From Primula veris (taxonomy: Eukaryota; Streptophyta; Magnoliopsida; Ericales; Primulaceae), in the NCBI GenBank assembly GCA_963682055.1, contig OY821742.1, forward strand, positions 6,471,816-6,535,815: DNA of 64,000 bases, written 5' to 3'. Below are positions 1-18,617 of the stretch, one piece after another. Every line of letters starts with the position of its first letter. Positions within the stretch are counted from its first letter, which is position 1. Made by a program: the position numbers and the translations under genes. Below the pieces are notes generated by a model. The model worked only from the letters and a program-made list of their open reading frames with translations, did no database searches and was not told the DNA's origin.

Positions 1-162
1 AATTAAAAACCCAGAAATCATTATTTTTAACCAATGTGCTGCCAAACCCCCCTTTTAATAAAATAAAATAAAATAAAAGAAAAGAAAAGATTGTCCTAAA
101 AAACTCCATTTTCCATGGTTTAATAGTCTGCTTGGTCCACCACAGTCTATGTTCTTTCTCTT

Positions 163-199
<37 letters not shown>

Positions 200-421
200 G
201 CATTTATTTACCCTCTCTCAACAACCCTCTATCACAATTCCCCTTTTTTTATTCCATTCTATTTAAACTATTTCATTAATAAAAAAAAACCACTCATTTC
301 TTTCATTCATTACCCTCGTTTAGTCATTTGATTATGTGAAAAAAGAAAAAACAAGAAAAAAAGTTTTACTCAGTTTGCTTGCTAGTTAGTTTGCTTGTTT
401 TTTAGCTTGTTTTTTTTTTTA
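1..421 (+). promoter_or_regulatory. Upstream region and 5' leader of the CPK13-like gene
   Basis: No gene lies in this stretch. It is AT-rich, with an A-rich AAAAT/AAAAG run at about 59-90, a pure (AT)n microsatellite at 171-199 and a pyrimidine-rich tract just before it. A TATA-like TATTTAAA at about 260 and the T-rich stretch directly before the ATG at 422 fit a plant promoter and leader, but the transcription start cannot be placed from sequence alone. Confidence 0.4.
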
Positions 422-7772
<7,351 letters not shown>

Positions 7773-9704
7773 TCAGTTCCAAAGCAAATACAAGAAGTGT
7801 TGTAAGTTGTAACAATGTCTAATGTGCACTTGACTTTTTCGATTTGTGATTGTTTATAAGATTCAATCAAGGGGGACCCTTGTTGATTTGTGGACTAAGT
7901 GACCATAGAGAGTAAGTATATATGTATGATCTACCTCTTCAAATTCTTAAAATGAGTAAAAGTACATTTGCCTTCTTTAGTCATGATCCTTCTTGTATGA
8001 TCGTCTTATATGATATTCTTGTTATTGCTTCAATGTTCAGTATATGCATAAGGGTTGAGAATCGTACATTATTCTTTTGTTTTCTTTCCTTCTAAGCTCT
8101 GGGTAGTTTGAATAAAGTACTTGAGCACCGTGGCAGGATATTGAAGGGGTAGGTTACCAGGCTTGAAATGTCAAGGGTCATATTGTTACATCTTGAACTT
8201 ACAAATACTGCAATTTTCTTGAATGATGTCTAAACCGGTTCCAAAAGTGATGCTGTTTTTACAGGCCACTTATTTATTGGTGATTTTCCGCAGAAAAAAA
8301 TGAGTATCCGCCCTGACAGAAAGCGTTTGGTCTAGATACTAAGGAAACTTTTTATTGCCGAATTCTTGATTGGGCAGATATATTATCCGTCCGTCCGGAT
8401 AAGTGAAAACGTTGTTGGGTTGGTCCAAGAACCTTTTAGTGTCTGGATAGGGGTTTTCTGTCTGTGCGGATGTCTGTCCTAATGGCACATTTGCCCTTGA
8501 TCTTTGTTTCTTAAAGTACGCTTTGGGTCTTCAAATAGATCTAATTATCGAATCTTGACCAATTATGGTTTACTCTTGTCAATTTTGATACTTCTGCTTT
8601 TCAGATCGTCTTGGTCTGTCACCGCGTTACTTGATTTTTGCTTCTAGATTATTCAGTTTAAACATGAAACCGTTCAAACAAATCTTTGGGTACTTGAATT
8701 ATGGAAAATGACTATACGAACGTTCTTTTAAGTCCCGGTTTTACTAACTGAGAGTAATCTTGGAGCATATTGTTAACAACAATGTTAGTACTAATAATGT
8801 TATTATTATTTTTTTAATGATATTTTTGTTACTGCTTCAATTTTCAGTATATACTAGTGTCTACCTCAAGCATCTTTTTCTTCATTTCCTGTAAGTTTCA
8901 TCATATTTTGTTTTTCTATGATCAGTATGAAAGTCTCCTTGTTTTCTTTTTAGTTTAAAGTTAAAAGCTAACCAATGAGCAATGACTCAATGACCCACTA
9001 GTTATTGGTTAACCATACTGCAATGTGTTTATTATAGTAATTTTTTAATAAAAAAATTCATTAGGTGAGTAAATCAAATACTTAGATCTCTGGTAAAACA
9101 ATAATGTTATCATATACATGCGACTATATTTGTGCCAACTACAACTTGAATTTGAAAATCTATTTATAGTTAGTTAAACAATGCATTGCTTGTTTACAAA
9201 GTATTTATATTCCCATCGTTTCCATTTAATTATACACTATGAAATTACGTACAATTTTAACCGCGTTATAGCTTGTATTAAAATTATCGAAATATTTATT
9301 TTTAAACCTAATTATAAAATTTAACATTTAAACTATATGATCAATTTTTGAAAATTTTCACAATTTTGATATAAGTTATTGGCCAATAAAAACTGCACTT
9401 GGTTTCGTAATAAACAATAATTTTTTTTAAAAAAGTAAAAGTTGTGTTTGGATACTTTTGACCTCCATCATAGAATATTAGGTTAGTTGGAATCTCCGGC
9501 ACTTTTACGCATAATAAAGTTTACGCGGTTTGTGGGGGCTTAATAACGCGTTAAATCATTTTCAATAATCAAAAAAAGAAAAATGAAATAAGAATAGCAT
9601 CTCTCCACTAACCACATATTAGTTATTCTTTCCTTTTATTTTTTACAATATACACTTTCTCTTATTTTCTCTTGTTCCATTTAAACAAGCAACATAAAAG
9701 AAAA
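7773..9704. other. Intergenic: CPK 3' region and CML upstream region
   Basis: No coding sequence is recognisable. The first few hundred bases should hold the CPK 3' UTR. A ~35-bp direct repeat (core ATGATATT, then TTCAGTATAT) occurs at about 8012-8046 and again at about 8817-8852. The last ~100 bases before 9705 are pyrimidine-rich and include an ACAATATACA stretch, consistent with a promoter and leader for the calmodulin-like gene. Confidence 0.5.
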
Positions 9705-10358
9705 ATGTTGATATCTTCTTTTGTACTTGTAGCTCTCTTCATTTTAGGTCTAACAAGCACAATCTTTAAGTTTCCATTAACAAAATACATCATGTGGTTC
9801 TCGTTTTCGCGAACAAAACCATGTTCGAAAGATCATGAAGTCCTTGAAAAATCGCGAAAAGAGACGAAGATGGGAAGAAAGCCTCATGACGAAAGCCAGC
9901 TGAAGATGGTTTTCTCTACGTTTGACAAGAACAAAGACGGGTTCATCACGAAGCAAGAGCTTAGAGAGTCGTTTGAGAAGATTGGTATGGCGATGAGCGA
10001 TAAAGAAGTGGAGGAAATGGTGGCCAAATCTGATGTAAATGGAGACGGGCTCATCGAGTTCGATGAGTTTTGTAACCTTTACACTTCCATAAGTGGTGGG
10101 GGCGATGACGTGGGCGAGGAGGACGATGGACAACTACGCGAGGCGTTCAATGTGTTTGATGGGGACAAAGACGGGATGATAAGTGTGGAAGAGTTAGGGG
10201 TTGTTTTGAAGTCTTTAGGGATGGAAAAACAAATTTGTAGAGTTGAAAGTTGTGAAGAAATGATTAAAAAGGTTGATGAAGATGGAGATGGAATGGTTAG
10301 CTTTGATGAGTTCAAGGTTATGATGAAAACTGGTGAAATATTTGTTAATCTTTCCTAA
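9705..10358 (+). CDS. Calmodulin-like protein with N-terminal membrane anchor (CML3/5/7 type)
   Basis: A single uninterrupted reading frame encodes 217 aa. The first ATG is at 9705; the frame is open further upstream but only from a TTG codon, which is not a credible plant start. Residues 1-23 are strongly hydrophobic (a membrane anchor or signal anchor), followed by a basic linker. Four EF-hand loops run at residues 74-85, 110-121, 152-163 and 191-202, each with Asp at position 1, Gly at position 6 and Glu at position 12, so all four look able to bind Ca2+. The layout of anchor, two EF pairs and an acidic linker (131-142) matches Arabidopsis CML5 and relatives, which sit on endomembranes. 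The family is typically intronless. It lies 1.9 kb downstream of another Ca2+-sensor gene, the CPK, in the same orientation; whether they are co-regulated cannot be told. Confidence 0.92.
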   Translation: MLISSFVLVALFILGLTSTIFKFPLTKYIMWFSFSRTKPCSKDHEVLEKSRKETKMGRKPHDESQLKMVFSTFDKNKDGFITKQELRESFEKIGMAMSDKEVEEMVAKSDVNGDGLIEFDEFCNLYTSISGGGDDVGEEDDGQLREAFNVFDGDKDGMISVEELGVVLKSLGMEKQICRVESCEEMIKKVDEDGDGMVSFDEFKVMMKTGEIFVNLS

Positions 10359-11251
10359 TCTTTTTCTTTTCTAACAAACAACTAAGCTATATCAACTATC
10401 ATGTTGTAAGTTCCTTAGTGTTTAGATTGTGGTTAATGTAGAAATTACTAGGGATTGCTAAAGAAACATGCTTCTTTTTCTATCATTTTTTTTTTCTTCC
10501 AAATTGTTTGTCTTTGTAGCTTTGGTGATGTTAATGATTTTCAGTGGTTCATTTGTTTGGTTTACATAAGTATAAGCTTATACTAAGACACTAAAACTAA
10601 CAAAAGCAAAACAGAAAGAAGATTCATTCCAGCTCTATTTTTCCTTATAGAAAAATGATTTTATTTTTCTTTTAAATATGCATTAGAATTTAGATGAATA
10701 ATTCGTGTGCAGTGGAAAATTTAACATCAATGTAAAGATTGAAAACTTGAAATGGTTGCTTGAAAGTAATTTATTTCTAAAAGTATGTTTATGGATTAGA
10801 TGACGTATCTAAGCCAGGAAAATTTATCCAATAGTGGATGCTAACGTAACTGAACTTTTTCTAAGGGAAAAAAAAAAAAAAAAATTAATTAAGGATTGAA
10901 GTACGAAAACAAAAGTATTTAAGGATTAGTTTGGATATAAAATTTAATTAAGTATTGGTCCATTATTTCTCATAGATATCTCTCTCTAAATCATATAATC
11001 GAGCTCTCTGTCTCAATCATCTCTCATTAAACTATCTCTTTCACACTCTCTCTCCCTCTCTCTACATACATATATAACTCACTTAAACATATCACCACAA
11101 CCGTTCCTTCGTCGTTCCCTCCACCTCCGCCGCTGCCGTCGAAGGTTCGTTCCTCCTCACTCTCGTCGTCGCTAGCGGCCTGCCTCTACCGCCGTCTGTG
11201 TATATATGTATATATATATATATATGTATGTATACACACACATATATATAT
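10359..11251. other. Intergenic: CML 3' region, repeat copy and CT/CCG-rich stretch
   Basis: No gene is recognised. The stretch includes a poly-A run at about 10868-10884, a CT-rich block at about 10978-11065, and a pyrimidine-rich, CCG/CGT-containing block at 11100-11200 that resembles a plant 5' leader but opens no supported coding frame. It ends in an AT/GT microsatellite at about 11200-11251 abutting the palindromic element. Confidence 0.5.
10694..10860 (+). repeat. Direct repeat, left copy, flanking the FAR1 palindrome
   Basis: This segment recurs in the same orientation at about 14081-14258. Shared blocks include TTAACATCAA, GGTTGCTTGAAAG, TAATTTATTTCT and GCTAACGTAACTGAA. The two copies have clearly diverged and differ by indels. 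They bracket the 11252-13799 palindrome at about 390 and 280 bp. Confidence 0.8.
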
Positions 11252-11532
11252 GGGGGCAGCATCAGTAGATACATATAAAAACACACTAGGTTTACATATA
11301 GATCACAATCCTCCATCTAATTTAATATTCAATGGTCCAGATTAGTTTTAAGTAATACAAAAAAAATATCACGCATCAATTAAAAGCTCACTACTGCTCT
11401 TCTCACACTCATCACCACCAAAACCCCACCTCTTCACCACCACCATCCGGCCTCTTTCTCAACCCGACGCCGCCTCCCAAACCGATCCCATCCGACCCAA
11501 CACGTCACCGTAAGGGCTTCTCAGGTATCATC

Positions 11533-11568
<36 letters not shown>

Positions 11569-12228
11569 CACATAGGGACCGAAATTATGTATTATGTAAT
11601 TTTACAGACCCGACCGACACAACATAGATGCCTAATTGATAATACCAATTATGTTGACGAATAGGAATTGCTAGCAGTATTTATACGAATTGTTATATTT
11701 GTTATTTTTCGACGAGGGTCATGTTGATCAGAATACTTGCTAGCGGTATTTGGTATTTGATAATATCATAACACAAAAGAAGCTCTCCTCAAAAGTACAA
11801 CCAATACCATATTTAATTCATTAGGTCTTAAAAGCTATAACCAAACAGACCCTCAAACGTGAACTGTGTAACATTATTTTCCTTTTTATTTTGTTTGGAA
11901 ACGAATCCATACATTAGTGGAATTGATATTATCAAAACATAAAAGTTGCTGCTTGCTATTGTCAAATCTGATTTCAATAATAATATCATTTTACACATAA
12001 AATGCGATTTTTCATAAAACATGTTGCTTGCTATTGTAACTCAACTGCTAATATCTTCTTCTTTTTTTTTTTTTTTTACAAACCCTTGAATAGTATGACT
12101 AACATAGGAGTACTTGCTTAAATATATCTATTTTTTCTCCTTAAACAATTGTTATTGTTTTTCCTTAAAAACCGAGCTTTTAATGTTTTTCATGTTGATA
12201 TTTATCTAGATAAAAGTTATATACGGTG

Positions 12229-12516
12229 ATGACTTCCGAATTAGAAGACTTGGAAATCATGGATGTGAATAATTTGGGAGTAGATGATTTCATATGTGAG
12301 GGGTTGACAACTATGAATACATTAGAATTAGAAACACCAATAAATGAGATGTCATTCGCGACAAGCGAAGATGCGAAAGATTATTATATTGATTATGGTC
12401 GAAAATATAGTCTCATGATACGTATCCGAACTTCATCCAAAAACAACATTTTATTTGTTTGTGTCAATGAAGGAAAACATGTTTCTCGGGTTCAACAAGC
12501 TTTTGGTTATAATGCC
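12229..12516 (+). pseudogene. FAR1-related N-terminal fragment, left arm
   Basis: It opens with an ATG (MTSELEDLEI) and runs 96 codons to the hairpin loop. Residues from about 44 on (SEDAKDYYIDYGRKY, then RIRTSSK) match the start of the FAR1 DNA-binding domain, found in FHY3/FAR1 transcription factors derived from MULE transposases. The Cys/His residues that complete the zinc finger and the transposase-like core are missing because the segment ends at the loop. Read-through crosses the loop and terminates in the other arm at 12594. It is therefore a captured, truncated fragment. Confidence 0.75.
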
Positions 12517-12541
12517 TATAATTTATTTTTTGATATTTTCA

Positions 12542-12829
12542 GGCATTATAACCAAAAGCTTGTTGAACCCGAGAAACATGTTTTCCTTCATTGACACAAA
12601 CAAATAAAATGTTGTTTTTGGATGAAGTTCGAATACGTATCATGAGACCATATTTTCGACCATAATCAATATAATAATCTTTCGCATCTTCGCTTGTCGC
12701 GAATGACATCTCATTTATTGGTGTTTCTAATTCTAATGTATTCATAGTTGTCAACCCCTCACATATGAAATCATCTACTCCCAAATTATTCACATCCATG
12801 ATTTCCAAGTCTTCTAATTCGGAAGTCAT
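12542..12829 (-). pseudogene. FAR1-related N-terminal fragment, right arm (inverted copy)
   Basis: This is the mirror copy of the fragment at 12229-12516, reading away from the loop on the opposite strand with its ATG at 12829-12827. It differs from the left copy at two visible bases, one of which changes Ser to Gly in the GRKY segment. The near identity points to recent formation or ongoing correction between the arms. The two copies point toward each other, so a transcript from either promoter would fold on itself. Confidence 0.75.
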
Positions 12830-13483
12830 CACCGTATATAACTTTTATCTAGATAAATATCAACATGAAAAACATTAAAAGCTCGGTTTTTAAGGAAAAA
12901 CAATAACAATTGTTTAAGGAGAAAAAATAGATATATTTAAGCAAGTACTCCTATGTTAGTCATACTATTCAAGGGTTTGTAAAAAAAAAAAAAAAAAGAA
13001 GATATTAGCAGTTGAGTTACAATAGCAAGCAACATGTTTTATGAAAAATCGCATTTTATGTGTAAAATGATATTATTATTGAAATCAGATTTGACAATAG
13101 CAAGCAGCAACTTTTATGTTTTGATAATATCAATTCCACTAATGTATGGATTCGTTTCCAAACAAAATAAAAAGGAAAATAATGTTACACAGTTCACGTT
13201 TGAGGGTCTGTTTGGTTATAGCTTTTAAGACCTAATGAATTAAAGATGGTATTGGTTGTACTTTTGAGGAGAGCTTCTTTTGTGTTATGATATTATCAAA
13301 TACCAAATACCGCTAGCAAGTATTCTGATCAACATGACCCTCGTCGAAAAATAACAAATATAACAATTCGTATAAATACTGCTAGCAATTCCTATTCGTC
13401 AACATAATTGATATTATCAATTAGGCATCTATGTTGTGTCGGGTCTGTAAAATTACGTAATACATAATTTCGGTCCCTATGTG

Positions 13484-13518
<35 letters not shown>

Positions 13519-13819
13519 AAAAATGATACCTGAGAAGCCCTTACGGTGACGTGTTGGGTCGGGTGGGATCGGTTTGGGAGGCGGCGTCGGGTTGAGAAAG
13601 AGGCCGGATGGTGGTGGTGAAGAGGTCGTGTTTTGGTGGTGATGAGTGTGAGAAGAGCAGTAGTGAACTTTTAATTGATGCGTGGTATTTTTTCTGTATT
13701 ACTTAAAACTAATCTGGACCATTGAATGTTAAATTAGATGGAGGGTTGTTATCTATGTGTAAACCTAGTGTGTTTTTATGTGTCTACTGATCATGTGCCA
13801 TATATATACCAGTAATCGA

Positions 13820-14080
13820 GGCTCAAGTGTTGCGTATACGGCGCGTAATGCAATAAAAATATAGAAAATATGTATAGTTATGATATAAATATGTGGATAA
13901 TAAAAATATATATAGTTTAAGATTTAAAAGAATGTTTGGTTATTAAAGACTGATAAATAATTTTATTAGTTTTTAATTTTTATATTTTTATGAAAGTATG
14001 ATATTATTGTAACTAATATAAATGTGTAAAGATATTTTTTTAAAAAAATATCTAAATTATATATATATTTAAATATGTCG
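13820..14080. repeat. Dispersed AT-rich repeat, copy 1
   Basis: The stretch starting near GCGTATACGG is related to 45966-46170 inside the HARBI1-like gene's intron. Shared features are a GCGTA(A/T)TG start, ATAGAAAATA, ATGATATAA, ATGTGGATA and AAAAGAAT in the same order. Its ends are not defined, so I cannot class it. Confidence 0.6.
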
Positions 14081-14258
14081 GATAAATAATCCATGTACAA
14101 CGGAAAAATTAACATCAAAGTAAAGGTTGAAGTGGTTGCTTGAAAGGTAATTTATTTCTTAAATATTAAGCATTTGAATGGATTAGATATATGACGTCTC
14201 TAAGCCAACCAAATTGATCCAAGAATCGATATTTGCTAACGTAACTGAAAGTTTTAAT
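14081..14258 (+). repeat. Direct repeat, right copy, flanking the FAR1 palindrome
   Basis: This is the counterpart of 10694-10860 in the same orientation and has diverged from it. See that entry for the shared blocks. Confidence 0.8.
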
Positions 14259-15563
14259 CTTAAATCTTAGCCATTGATGCGACGTATATATCACATCAAC
14301 ATACATTGAATTATTGTTATTTGTTGGCTCTTTATTTTATTTCAATTATTAGTTATTACTACCTAAATACATGATCTATAAGTACCATGTCAAGTAGTCA
14401 TCATATTAGGTCTTCTAAAAGAAAATAGAGTATAGTTTTTTTAATTAAGGAATTTGTAATAAATAACAAATAAGTTTTAGTCGCTATGAAAAGAAATAAT
14501 TAGTTGCAAACATGTTATGTTTGTTTTCAAAAAAGGAATCCCAATTTATGTATATTTTTTTCTATTTGGTTCAATTGTATGTTTTGGGAATAATTTATTT
14601 GACTTGTATGTGTTGGTAACATTTTATAACACGTTGTATGTTTTGGACATTATAGCAAGCACATTTTTTATTTGTTTTGAAGTCAACATGTAGCGATGCA
14701 AAAGCATCTTCTGAGAATCAAATAATTTAAGAAATTATAATTGTTTTTAAATGCAGAAAGTAAACTCTTTGTTTCTCCTTCCTCTCTGCTTCATGCATGC
14801 CATTTATTTTTAAATTAAAATGAAGCATTGTATCAAAAGAAGAAGAAAATTGGGCTTAGGCTGTTGTTATTGCAAGATATATTAACGGAGCCGGAGCTAG
14901 AGATTTGAAGGCCATGGGTCTTCCGAAAAACTGAGGCTTTTTTTTTTTCTTACAAAAAGTTCGTCAAACCTAATTTTTTTAATAACACACAAAAAAAAGA
15001 AGTTAAACTAAGATACATTCATAAAAAATATATAATCTAGATTTCAAACAAAAAATTGAGCTTAAAACTTATAAGTTATACCCAACTATCGCATAATCTT
15101 ATATCAAAATTAAAGTAAAAATTGTGAATATTAATAAATTAATCATATTGCATAGATTTGTACAATCATATATTCATATTTCCAACCCTAAAAGGCTAAA
15201 ACTAAAGATTTATAATGAAAATCTAAATCGAATTAGAAACACAATTGAAAATAAGCTCACACTAACCAAATCGGATTTAAAGGCAAAAATATAAATTATA
15301 CGACCTAGATGGTGATTGAGAATTGAGAAACCAGAGATCGTTACCTGGATAGATAGTTGTTCTTTTTTACTTTTATTTCTCTTGTTTTTTTCATCAATCT
15401 AAGTAAATGTGTGTGAAAAATTAGAGAAAAATTGTATGTGATGTATATCAATATATTACTTGTTTCATTATTAATATAAATAGAGGTATATTAATGATTT
15501 CATGTATAAAATTGGAGGGCTATCAAAATTTCCAAAATTGGAGTTCATGGGCCTATGCCCAGC

Positions 15564-15692
15564 TGGCCCATCATGAAAACCGAGTCTAGATATATATAGT
15601 TATCACTGGCCCATCATTAAAACCGAGTCTAGATATATATAGTTATCATTGGCCCATCATGAAAACTGAGTCTAGATATATATAGTTATCAC
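15564..15692 (+). repeat. 43-bp tandem repeat, three copies
   Basis: Three consecutive 43-bp units start at 15564, 15607 and 15650, each beginning TGGCCCATCAT and containing GAGTCTAGATATATATAG. They differ at single positions only. No coding role is visible. Confidence 0.95.
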
Positions 15693-16654
15693 TTCGATTG
15701 TATCAAGAAATTTGGTTACTCGGTGCTTTTAAGAAAAAGAAAATTGTTTTGGTTGTAATTTATAATATAAATTATTTCAACTTAATAACGATGTGTATGA
15801 TCAATTGTTATTTGACATTTTTTGTTAAAAGACGAATAAATGTCTCATACTCTCTATGATTGATAATTTAGTGGGTATATATATACAGTATGACAACTTA
15901 AAGATTAGTATTCTATTTGTCCCAAAAATATGGAACGTGTGGGTTTTCATCAATATTGAAAATGTTTATAATTAGAATACTTAATGTGATTACAATTTTA
16001 CTAATATAGATTTTGAATAATATTAATATTAATAAGATGGCCTCGTTTGTATGATGGCAACGATCTGTTAAAAAAATAGTGCAATCCGGAGGCGACAAGC
16101 ACTCTTTAACATAAAATCGCTAAAGTTTTTCCGTCATCTAACTTATTTCCATTTTTAAAAGACCTTTCAACCTCGCAAATTTAGGTACTGGAAATTTTCA
16201 AAGCGAGTTTTTTTTTTTGCACTTTTAAATGCGTTCAACTTTTAATAATTAATCACATTTCTTTGAAAAAAAATGACATGTAACTGTGCATCAAGAATCC
16301 TGACTAGCGTTGCTAAAGAACCTAGTCGCTCCAATGATTTCATCAACTTCGAAAAATTTACCATTGAAAATTTTGGATATATTTGTATTTAATTAGTTGC
16401 TTACTTAAATTACATTTCATAGAGTAATAATACTAAAAGAATTGATTAGCAAAACTAGAAATGCAAAATCTCAAATTCTATATTTCAAAAGCGGTAAGCT
16501 ACAAACGAATAATATCGACAGTTTATAGAGGAATTATAAAACTTGATATTCCTAAGTAAAATTAAAGATGTACTCTCTAAATATTGCGAGTCGTCTCATA
16601 ATTGTCAGAATTATTAGTAATCAGTATGTGAGTCCGTCAACAAGTATTACGGAA

Positions 16655-16795
16655 AATGAAAACATGAGATGCAAGAAGAGTGAAAAGAATTAATCAACGA
16701 TTTTAACGTAAAATAACTAGAATCTAAAAAACTTGAAAAGGAAACTGAAATAATAAAAATTGTTTTTGAATCGGTAAATGTAGTTTGTCTTCGTC
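16655..16795. repeat. Dispersed repeat family, copy A
   Basis: Shared order of blocks with 17080-17290 and 20040-20400: AATGAAAA(C/T)A, a run near AACTTAAAAT/ACGTAAAATA, (A/T)GAATCTAAAAA, CGGTAAAT and TAGTTTGTC. It is diverged and its ends are undefined. Confidence 0.6.
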
Positions 16796-17079
16796 ATCAA
16801 CGTCACTTTGCGTATCTCATGTAACACTAAAATGATACAAATTACACACTAGATTAGTGTAATTATCGCATTATCCGTTATTTATCCGAGTCATCTATAC
16901 TTAACATCACACTATTAAATATAGTCATCTAATATTATTTCTAAAACATTTTTTTTCTATATGATTTAAAACTAAAACCTTAAAAAATTAGCGTTTCAGG
17001 TTCTCGTAATATATCAGTTTTTCGGTCTCTCCCATTTAAAGTTCACGGTTCTGCAGCTTCCGTCCACAAGAATTAAGAA

Positions 17080-17290
17080 AAATGAAAACACGAAAAAAAA
17101 AATGAATAAAAGAATCAAGCACTTAAACTTAAAATAGCTAAAATCTAAAAATAGAAGTATATAGTTTGTCACACCCATGACCTTTAAGATATAAGATACT
17201 ATGTAAATGAGACTTTATCACTAGTTAACAAGTAAATGAATGACAAAATAGAGATCAGTAGTTGTGGTCACGTATTGGGATGCATTGATC
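17080..17290. repeat. Dispersed repeat family, copy B
   Basis: Related to copies at 16655-16795 and 20040-20400. It shares ACTTAAACTTAAAAT, AATCTAAAAA, ATAGTTTGTCAC and CCATGACTTT-like blocks, then AACAAAATAGAGAT-like sequence at about 17241. Confidence 0.6.
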
Positions 17291-18617
17291 TCAATTATAA
17301 CTTATCCTTTAAAATAAATAGCACCACGGATTGTGACGTGTTGTTAAAATTTAAATTGTAACTCAACCCAACCTATTACAATTAAAACCTCAACTCAACT
17401 CAACCCGTAAAATAAATTGCGGGTTGGGTTTAGATTGATTCTTAAATTTTTATTTTGCTCTTTTATTTTTCATAGTTTGCATAATTAACCTAAATTTTAA
17501 AATAAAATAAAAGTTTCAAATAAAATAAAATTTTCAAATAAAAATATAAATTAAAACCAATCAAAATACGTTTAGAACATTCGTAAACAAGTAACAAAAC
17601 TAAAATATAACAAGAATGAAAAGTTGGTATTTTAAAATACACATAATGTATATATAAATATATATATTGCGGGTTGAAACGGGTTGAAACGGATTAACCC
17701 GCGGTTTGAAAACAATTAACCTTAACCCAGCCCGCAAAATATATAGCGGATTGGGATGGGACAGATTGATTTTTTTTGGACATTCAACCCGGCCCAATCC
17801 GTGCGGGTTGGGTTACGGGTGAGTTTATGTATTTTTTGTCCACCCCTATGTTACGTATTTTTTGCCCACTATAAGAGCATCCGCATCTGATAACTCAACA
17901 TAATTTTCGCTAAAATTCGAGGATTATGGTATAAAAAATGTTATGAATCAGGAACCGTGTAAATTTCCTAAATTTTACTAAACACAAAATTCACATTGTA
18001 TACGATAAATATATATGATTCATTAGATAAATATAATAAACTATTATGGACTCCATGTTTTTGTTCTTGTAATATTGTTATGATTATTAAATAATAATAA
18101 AAAAAATAATGTAATATTATTATAATAAAATTAATAGAAAAGTTAAAATTTTGTATAAATATAAACTGTTCATTAAAATATATAAAATATATTAGGTTTA
18201 ATTAAATGGTTAAAATATAGGCCGATGTGTTTGGCCTGACTCTCAATTTGTTACACTCACAAGTCAGAACAAGTACATTTCCAATGTTCCTAATATTCCA
18301 TTTAAATGAAGTACACTAGTACTGTCAATAATATCCAACATCGTCATCAAACAAGGCAAACAATAACCCTACAACAGCTAATCAATCCTATTATCCCCCA
18401 AGTCCCAGATCACACCCATACCTAGTGCTTGTTTCTTTAGACCTCGTTTGCGGTATTAGTAATAATGAGGGTTTGTAACAACGGATTAACAGTATAGACA
18501 TGAAATTATCAATGAAGTGTTTGTTTGATTGTAATATTTTACAAATTTACATTTATATCCATAATAAATAAACTTGCAAAATAGACATATATATATATAT
18601 ATATATATATGATTTTA

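Larger units (their letters stand above)
11252..13799. mobile_element. Foldback (palindromic) element carrying a FAR1-like gene fragment
   Basis: The arms 11252-12516 and 12542-13799 are inverted copies of each other separated by a 25-nt AT-rich loop (12517-12541). Over the coding part of the arms I count two mismatches in 288 bases, so the arms are very similar. Each arm holds, from outside in: a promoter-like stretch, a CCG-rich 5' leader, a donor-like CAG/GTATCAT, an intron-like AT-rich segment, and the start of a FAR1-related reading frame. The outer ends share ATCAGTAGA near the tips and are flanked by AT-repeat DNA, so a 9-bp target-site duplication (ATATATATA) is possible but not distinctive. 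Gene-fragment capture plus long terminal inverted repeats fits a Pack-MULE-like foldback element; a simple inverted duplication is the alternative. Confidence 0.8.
14259..18439. other. Intergenic repeat-rich AT-rich DNA without a recognisable gene
   Basis: Open frames here are short and show no family resemblance. Contents I can name are a three-copy tandem repeat (15564-15692), two members of a dispersed repeat family (16655-16795 and 17080-17290), and a block rich in GGGTTGGGTT/AACCCAACCC motifs (about 17370-17820) ending in CACCCCTA at 17841. The reverse complement of that end, TAGGGGTGGAC, resembles hAT-type termini. The sequence AAGAGCATCCGCATC at 17873 looks like one end of a MITE whose other end I could not find. 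Confidence 0.5.

Noticed and set aside
9672..9704. N-terminal extension of the calmodulin-like protein
   Set aside because: It would start at TTG; the first ATG at 9705 gives a sensible membrane anchor at the N-terminus.
11828..13228. Paired 64-aa frames on opposite strands
   Set aside because: They are mirror images caused by the palindrome and lie in its intron-like AT-rich part; no family resemblance.
15564..15692. CRISPR-like array
   Set aside because: Three 43-bp units are directly adjacent with no spacers, in a plant genome; it is an ordinary tandem repeat.
17370..17850. Complete hAT element with TAGGGGTG ends
   Set aside because: Only one end is convincing; no matching left terminus or 8-bp TSD was found.
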